A stretch of 64,000 nucleotides of DNA, taken from positions 19,774,404 to 19,838,403 of the forward strand of contig NC_081183.1 of the NCBI RefSeq assembly GCF_029867415.1, read 5' to 3'. The translations under genes and the position numbers were made by a program. The notes below the pieces were generated by a model, which searched no databases, was not told the DNA's origin, and saw only the letters and a list, made by a program, of their open reading frames with translations. This document shows positions 59,001-64,000 of the stretch, piece after piece. The DNA is from Vicia villosa. Lineage: Eukaryota; Streptophyta; Magnoliopsida; Fabales; Fabaceae. Numbering within the stretch: position 1 is the stretch's first letter; every line of letters begins with the position of its first letter.

Positions 59001-59271
59001 ATGGTTGAAATTTTAAAGTTTGTATATATTATTTTAATTTTAATTTTTATATCTATCACTCTAACAGATGGTAAGTCCATTTTTACCATTTGATTTTGAA
59101 AAAACTCTTTATGTTATAAATAATATTTCACTTCTTATTATTGACTTTAGTTTTTAATTTGATATCACAGGAATTTATTTATGCACTGAAGATAATGATT
59201 GTGGTGAAAAGTATTGTCCCCCTCCTGCAGTTGCAAAGTGCCTAGGACATGTTTGTAAATGTGTGCATTAG
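59001..59271 (+). CDS. NCR-type (nodule-specific cysteine-rich) peptide gene 1
   Basis: There are two exons, 59001-59070 and 59171-59271, with a 100-bp GT-AG phase-1 intron (gtaagt ... cacag). The product has 56 residues. Exon 1 encodes a hydrophobic signal peptide (MVEILKFVYIILILIF...). Exon 2 encodes a short mature peptide with six cysteines spaced C-x5-C-x4-C-x7-C-x4-C-x-C and net charge near zero. This exon layout and spacing match the late nodulin/NCR family of IRLC legumes, whose peptides enter symbiosomes and drive bacteroid differentiation. Nodule expression is inferred, not seen. A defensin-like peptide in another tissue is the main alternative. Too short and split for simple ORF finding. 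Confidence 0.85.
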
Positions 59272-59576
59272 TGGCAATTTATATAAAAAATAATTCCACG
59301 TATTTCCAATATAATGTTGTTACTTTAATAATTTCTCGGACAGAAGCTTTATTTGTTTAAAACTATCTAATGTTGTATTATATCCGAAGAATGCTATCGT
59401 ATAATTAAAAGTATCTAATATAATAAATAATGGTAATATAATATAATCATAAAATCATATATATTATTTTTTCCTAAAAAATAAATTAAAATGACTATAA
59501 GGTTATTTTAGTTTTTCATTTGAGAGGTAAGATTAATGTTTGATATTAATTAATTATTTAAATCATTAAAAAATAT

Positions 59577-59656
<80 letters not shown>

Positions 59657-60215
59657 TTTTAGATTAAAGATGCTAAGATGTTTCGCTTAACTAGAGAGTT
59701 GAGGGTGTGTTGTTAAGTCGTGAGTGTGTTTGAATGAAAGATTTTTAATGAGATAATGTAATATTTTGTGGAAATTTGAATGAAGCATTTCTAATGAGGT
59801 AATGTAATATTTTGAGGGAAATGAAAATGATTTGTACAAAATTTATTGTTTAGATACAAAAATGAAAGAATTGTTAAAATGATGGAAATGTTATATAGTT
59901 GTTGGAGTGAGACTTTTCAGTTTTTCCCTCTAAAAATCAAAACAATAACGTTTTAATTTTTGTTTTAAATAATTACTAATTAATAATTTTTCTTTTATTT
60001 AATGTGGTTAATTTTCGTGGCACACAATGGCCTTGGAAATCGGAGCCATGATGGCTGACACTTGCACGATTGCAAATGTGACGACTAGGTAAAGGTAGTC
60101 ATGATGATCACGACGTATGGAAAATGGTTCGAATAGTGTCGAGAGTTTACTAAAAAATCACCATATCTATTCCATATTGTAAATATGATCGAAAATAACA
60201 TTTTTGGGCAGCATC
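59272..60215. other. Intergenic DNA with (TA)n array and short direct repeats
   Basis: A (TA)n microsatellite lies at 59581-59651. An imperfect pair of about 45-bp direct repeats ('ttgaatgaa...atgag(a/g)taatgtaatattttg') lies at about 59728-59769 and 59775-59813. Otherwise AT-rich with no gene recognised. Confidence 0.6.
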
Positions 60216-60900
60216 TGTTAGCCTGGGAATTTTTTCTCAGCATTTCGACATAAGTTATGAGATAGTCAAGTCTTAATTTCGACAGCGAGGGGACTTTTCA
60301 CAAATTTGACAAGTGAACTTTTCAACGAACATGGTTAGGTGACTCGAGGGCATTTTTTGACAGCAGGAACAGTTTGAAGCAGTTAAAAAACCGAAGACAC
60401 ATAGAAACACACCAGAAGATAAAATCCCATGTCGCAAGATACATGTCAAATTCTGGAGAGTTAACTATTATTGACAGTAATTGATGTATATATTATGTAA
60501 GTAGATTTCATTTCTGTAATGGGGGTTCCCATTTTCATTTTTTTTCTTTAGAATTCACACATATGAGCCACAGAGATAAAGAATTTGTGAGAAATGTATG
60601 AACTTTTGTCCCACTTTTAATTCAAACATTTTTATCTAATTGCTTTACTCTTTTTCTTCATTTACTTTATCCATTTGAACACTTCTGCGTTTACTTCTTT
60701 GAACGTTTATCTAGTTGCTCTAAATTTAAATATAAATCCTTTTAACACTAATCCATTTTCTTAAACATTTCATACAAAGTGTCCTTTAGGATTATTCAAG
60801 TTTGATCTTGCAAGATTTGTTTACTTAAAAACTCCAAAACTCCAGGAAACAATTACCTTTCATGTTTCCAACACGTTGGTGGGTCTAATGAGTATTTATC
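60216..60900 (+). mobile_element. Probable copia LTR fragment (Angela-like), borders uncertain
   Basis: It begins TGTTAGCCTGGGAATTTTTT followed by repeated 'ttcgaca/tttgacag' words near 60244-60370, and later has long AT-rich sequence with 'cttctgcgtttacttctttg'. This resembles LTRs of Angela-type copia elements. I cannot find a matching partner, TSD or primer site, so the right end and family are tentative. Confidence 0.35.
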
Positions 60901-61310
60901 TTTTCAGAATCTCATAGACCGAACGGATCTGTTTGATCTTCCTCTCCAAATGGTAATGTGGATAGTCGCATTGACAAAGTCCTAATGTCATATGGTTGGT
61001 GGGACAAGTGGGGTACAATATCTTTGTCTACCTTGATGGGTTTACTTTATTTTTATTTAAGAGGTTTTGTAAGCTTCTAAGATTTGACTTAGGGTTGATA
61101 TTTCAAGAGTTTCATAGAACGGCTTCCCTTCGTTGTAGTTATCATCATTCAATTCTATAATATATTTTGGAATTTTTTTTCCATTGTCTATTTTGAAAGG
61201 ATAAAAGAGAGAAACAATATAATAGTGATAATTAATTTAATATTAGTAAAACTAGAATGAACTCTAATAATCAGCAAGAGACACTTAACAATAATTAAAG
61301 CCAGTAGAAT
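60901..61310. other. Intergenic DNA upstream of NCR gene 2
   Basis: No gene is recognised. From about 61195 it aligns loosely with 58835-58950 upstream of gene 1. Confidence 0.5.
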
Positions 61311-61330
61311 AAAGATTTTTTCACTATAAA
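61311..61330 (+). promoter_or_regulatory. Promoter elements of NCR-type gene 2
   Basis: AAAGAT at 61311-61316 is a motif often noted in nodule-specific promoters. TATAAA is at 61325-61330, 45 bases before the ATG at 61375. Gene 1 has the aligned TATA box but only AAGAT. Confidence 0.5.
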
Positions 61331-61374
61331 ATAACCACACAAAGTTATATTTTCACAAGCAAATGAGGTCAAAT

Positions 61375-61648
61375 ATGACAGAAATTCTCAAGCTTTTTTA
61401 CATTACAATTATTTTTCTTTTTGTGTTCTTCATTGAAATAGATGGCAAGTCCATTTTTGTATTTTTTATTTTAAGTATCTCTTCTATCTTATACACAATA
61501 TTTCAATTTTTATTATTAACATTAGATTTTATTGTTTGACATCACAGGAGCTGTTTTTTGCAATTCAGAAAATGAATGTCCTTGTATCCCTCCTAAAATT
61601 CCAAAGTGCATGGGGAATGTTTGTCAATGTTGGAAATTGTACAAATGA
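61375..61648 (+). CDS. NCR-type (nodule-specific cysteine-rich) peptide gene 2
   Basis: There are two exons, 61375-61444 and 61548-61648, giving 56 residues, the same exon sizes as gene 1. Exon 1 is a signal peptide (MTEILKLFYITIIFLFV...). Exon 2 has six cysteines spaced C-x5-C-x-C-x7-C-x4-C-x-C, with a more basic C-terminus. The 103-bp intron begins gcaagt where gene 1 has gtaagt and ends cacag, so it would be a GC-AG intron. I chose ATG 61375 because it aligns with gene 1. An in-frame ATG at 61363 would add four residues, and gene 1 has ACG at the matching place. It is probably a tandem paralogue expressed in nodules. It could be a pseudogene if the GC donor fails. Confidence 0.8.
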
Positions 61649-62511
<863 letters not shown>

Positions 62512-62714
62512 TGATCAGAGAGTAAGCAAAACAGAGTGAAGGAGAAGAAGATGAAAAAAAGCTTTCATTAATTCAATTTTATTACACTCCGTAATTTACA
62601 AAAGACCATACTAGCTGGTATTTATACAATGTCTAAAACTCATTTTTCTTATTTACAAGCTATACCTCTATTATTCATGATTTACTTCCTACACCTCTAA
62701 TACCCCCCTCAAGT

Positions 62715-63300
62715 GGGAAGATAGATATCTAGCAATCTCCACTTGGATGTAAGAAACTCATATAAAGGCTTCGACAGTGCTTTGGTGAGAGGATCAACAA
62801 GTTGTTGTTGCGACTTAACATGTATCAGCTTTAAAAATGTGTTTGAACATGCTGACGGATAAAGTGACAATCAATGTCTACGTGTTTGGAACGTTCATTG
62901 CTGAGTGGATTCGAAGCCAGTTGAATTGCTAACTGGCTGCCACAGAAAACCATAACAGATTGCAACGAAATCTCAAACGTTCTGAACAGTTATTTAATAC
63001 ATAATAGCTCAGATGTTAGAGACGCAAAGGCACGATATTCGGCTTCTGCAGATGATCGGGCCACAATATGTTGTTTTTTTTATTTCCAAGCTATCAAGGC
63101 ATCTCCTAAAAATATATAAAACCCAGTAGTGGACTTTCTCGTTACTCTGCAACTACCCTAATCAGCATCTGCAAAGGCTGTGAGTCGAAAGGAAGAGTTT
63201 GCATGAAAAAACAACCCTTTGCCAGAAGTGCCCTTAGAGGTGTAGGAAGTAAAAACCATACCAACTGAATCACCTGATGCAAATCCAAAGGAAGATTGGC
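62715..63300 (-). pseudogene. Copia RNase H remnant
   Basis: Reading the minus strand, the motifs run in order: a DADW-type motif near 63155-63170 with the Trp codon changed to a stop (63158-63160), TRKSTTGFYIF, LIAWKSKKQ, and SSAEAEYRA near 63030-63055. The C-terminal region of copia pol follows, ending before the polypurine tract. These are the standard RNase H landmarks. The stop and the upstream deletion make it non-functional. Confidence 0.75.
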
Positions 63301-63339
63301 GAGCCATCTGGCCTCGGATGTAAGCAATGTGATACTGGT

Positions 63340-64000
63340 ATTGTTTAGTAGCATCTCATCTTCAATGTTTGTGTTGACTACATTTGTTGTAGAATTGGAA
63401 GTAGCAGTGGATTTAGTGTTTTTGTATCCAGGTGGATAACCATGAAGCTTGAAACACTTATCCTTCATATGACCAAGCACACCACAATGAGAACACAGAG
63501 GTCTATCCTTCTTTCAAGTCTTGGACTTGGTACCATTAGAATCATGGATAGCATAAGCTAGGGTTTCAGTGTTATCAGTAGGAATATCATTGACTGACCT
63601 CTGTTTCTCTTCTTGAATCACAAGAGAGAACACACGGCTAACTAAATTCAAAGGATCCATGAGAAGGATCTGGCTACGAATAGGGTTGAAGGTTTCATTC
63701 AATCCTTGCAAGAAGGTAAGAACGTACACATGGTTGTTGTGGTCAATCAAAGGGAATACACCACAACACACACATTGATGAATTGGGCGAAATTAAGCTA
63801 GTTCTTCCCAGAGTCTTTTTATTTTGGAGTAGTATGCACCAAGCGAGAGAGTTCCTTGAGTACATGTGATGAAATCTTTACGCAGTTGAAACAACCGATG
63901 GCCGTTGTTTTGAAGAAATCGTTCTTGAAGATCGTTCCGTATCACCGCCGCGGTAGATGCGTAAATGATGATTGCAGTGAGTTCTTTTGAAACAGAATTC
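63340..64000 (-). pseudogene. Copia gag remnant (UBN2-type), incomplete at window edge
   Basis: The minus strand reads IIYASTAAVIRNDLQERF, LFQLRKDFITCTQGTLSL and YYSKIKRLWEELA from the window edge. It then has an in-frame TAA (63793-63795), and continues FLQGLNETFNPIRSQILLMDP and VFSLVIQEEKQR, the usual gag-2 motifs. A zinc knuckle CSHCGVLGHMKDKC follows near 63450-63500, after another stop or frame change near 63514. The coding sequence is fused near 63300 to the RNase H side by a deletion. Confidence 0.75.

Larger units (their letters stand above)
62512..64000 (-). mobile_element. Truncated Ty1/copia element, minus strand, running off the window
   Basis: On the minus strand it shows gag, then RNase H, then a polypurine tract (complement acccccctc, 62702-62710), then an LTR of about 190 bp (roughly 62512-62702, borders tentative). 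Most of protease, integrase and RT is deleted, with the junction near 63300. The lineage looks like Ale/Retrofit-type copia by gag and RNase H style. The 5' LTR is beyond the right edge. Confidence 0.75.

Overview
This is plant nuclear DNA, almost certainly from a legume of the inverted-repeat-lacking clade with a large genome, such as Pisum, Vicia or Lathyrus. The evidence is a complete Ogre-type Ty3/gypsy element with a tRNA-Arg-type primer site, SIRE-type copia elements, and two genes with the exon layout and cysteine pattern of nodule-specific cysteine-rich (NCR) peptides. The species is an inference. No bacterial-style operons, rRNA or CRISPR are present.

Positions 1-58312 are one retrotransposon nest, and most levels can be peeled off by target-site duplications (TSDs). 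Layer 0 is an Ogre-like LTR on the minus strand (about 1-1245, 52024-53248, 55546-57494), itself inserted in a Tekay-type LTR fragment (57495-58312). A Tekay-type solo LTR (53249-55545, TSD tttct) sits inside layer 0. Layer 1 is a minus-strand SIRE-like LTR (about 1246-2570 and 51759-52023). Layer 2 is a plus-strand SIRE-type element (2571-51753) with a decayed gag-protease-integrase, no visible RT/RNase H, and a large 3' reading frame. Three insertions hit layer 2: a minus Ogre-family solo LTR (7228-10562), a minus three-LTR tandem of a non-autonomous Tekay derivative (10979-22561, TSD ggttg), and a plus Athila-type gag-protease element (23144-48168, TSD actgt). Inside the Athila protease sits a complete young Ogre (26523-45097, TSD gtaag).

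The Ogre looks potentially autonomous. It has 3727-bp LTRs with about seven differences, an open ORF1, an open gag-protease ORF, and an open RT-RNase H-integrase ORF. The last two are joined in frame by a predicted 275-nt intron. Its 3' untranslated region carries two families of repeated hairpins whose stems change in compensating pairs. This is the most interesting signal I found.

From 58313 to about 62500 the DNA is AT-rich and gene-bearing. Two tandemly related 56-residue NCR-type genes lie at 59001-59271 and 61375-61648, each with a TATA box and one phase-1 intron. The second uses a GC-AG intron. A likely copia LTR fragment and two (TA)n arrays lie around them. From about 62512 to the right edge there is a broken minus-strand copia element with RNase H and gag remnants.

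All reading was by eye. LTR divergences are hand counts, and family names below the Ty1/copia or Ty3/gypsy level rest on termini, primer sites and motifs.
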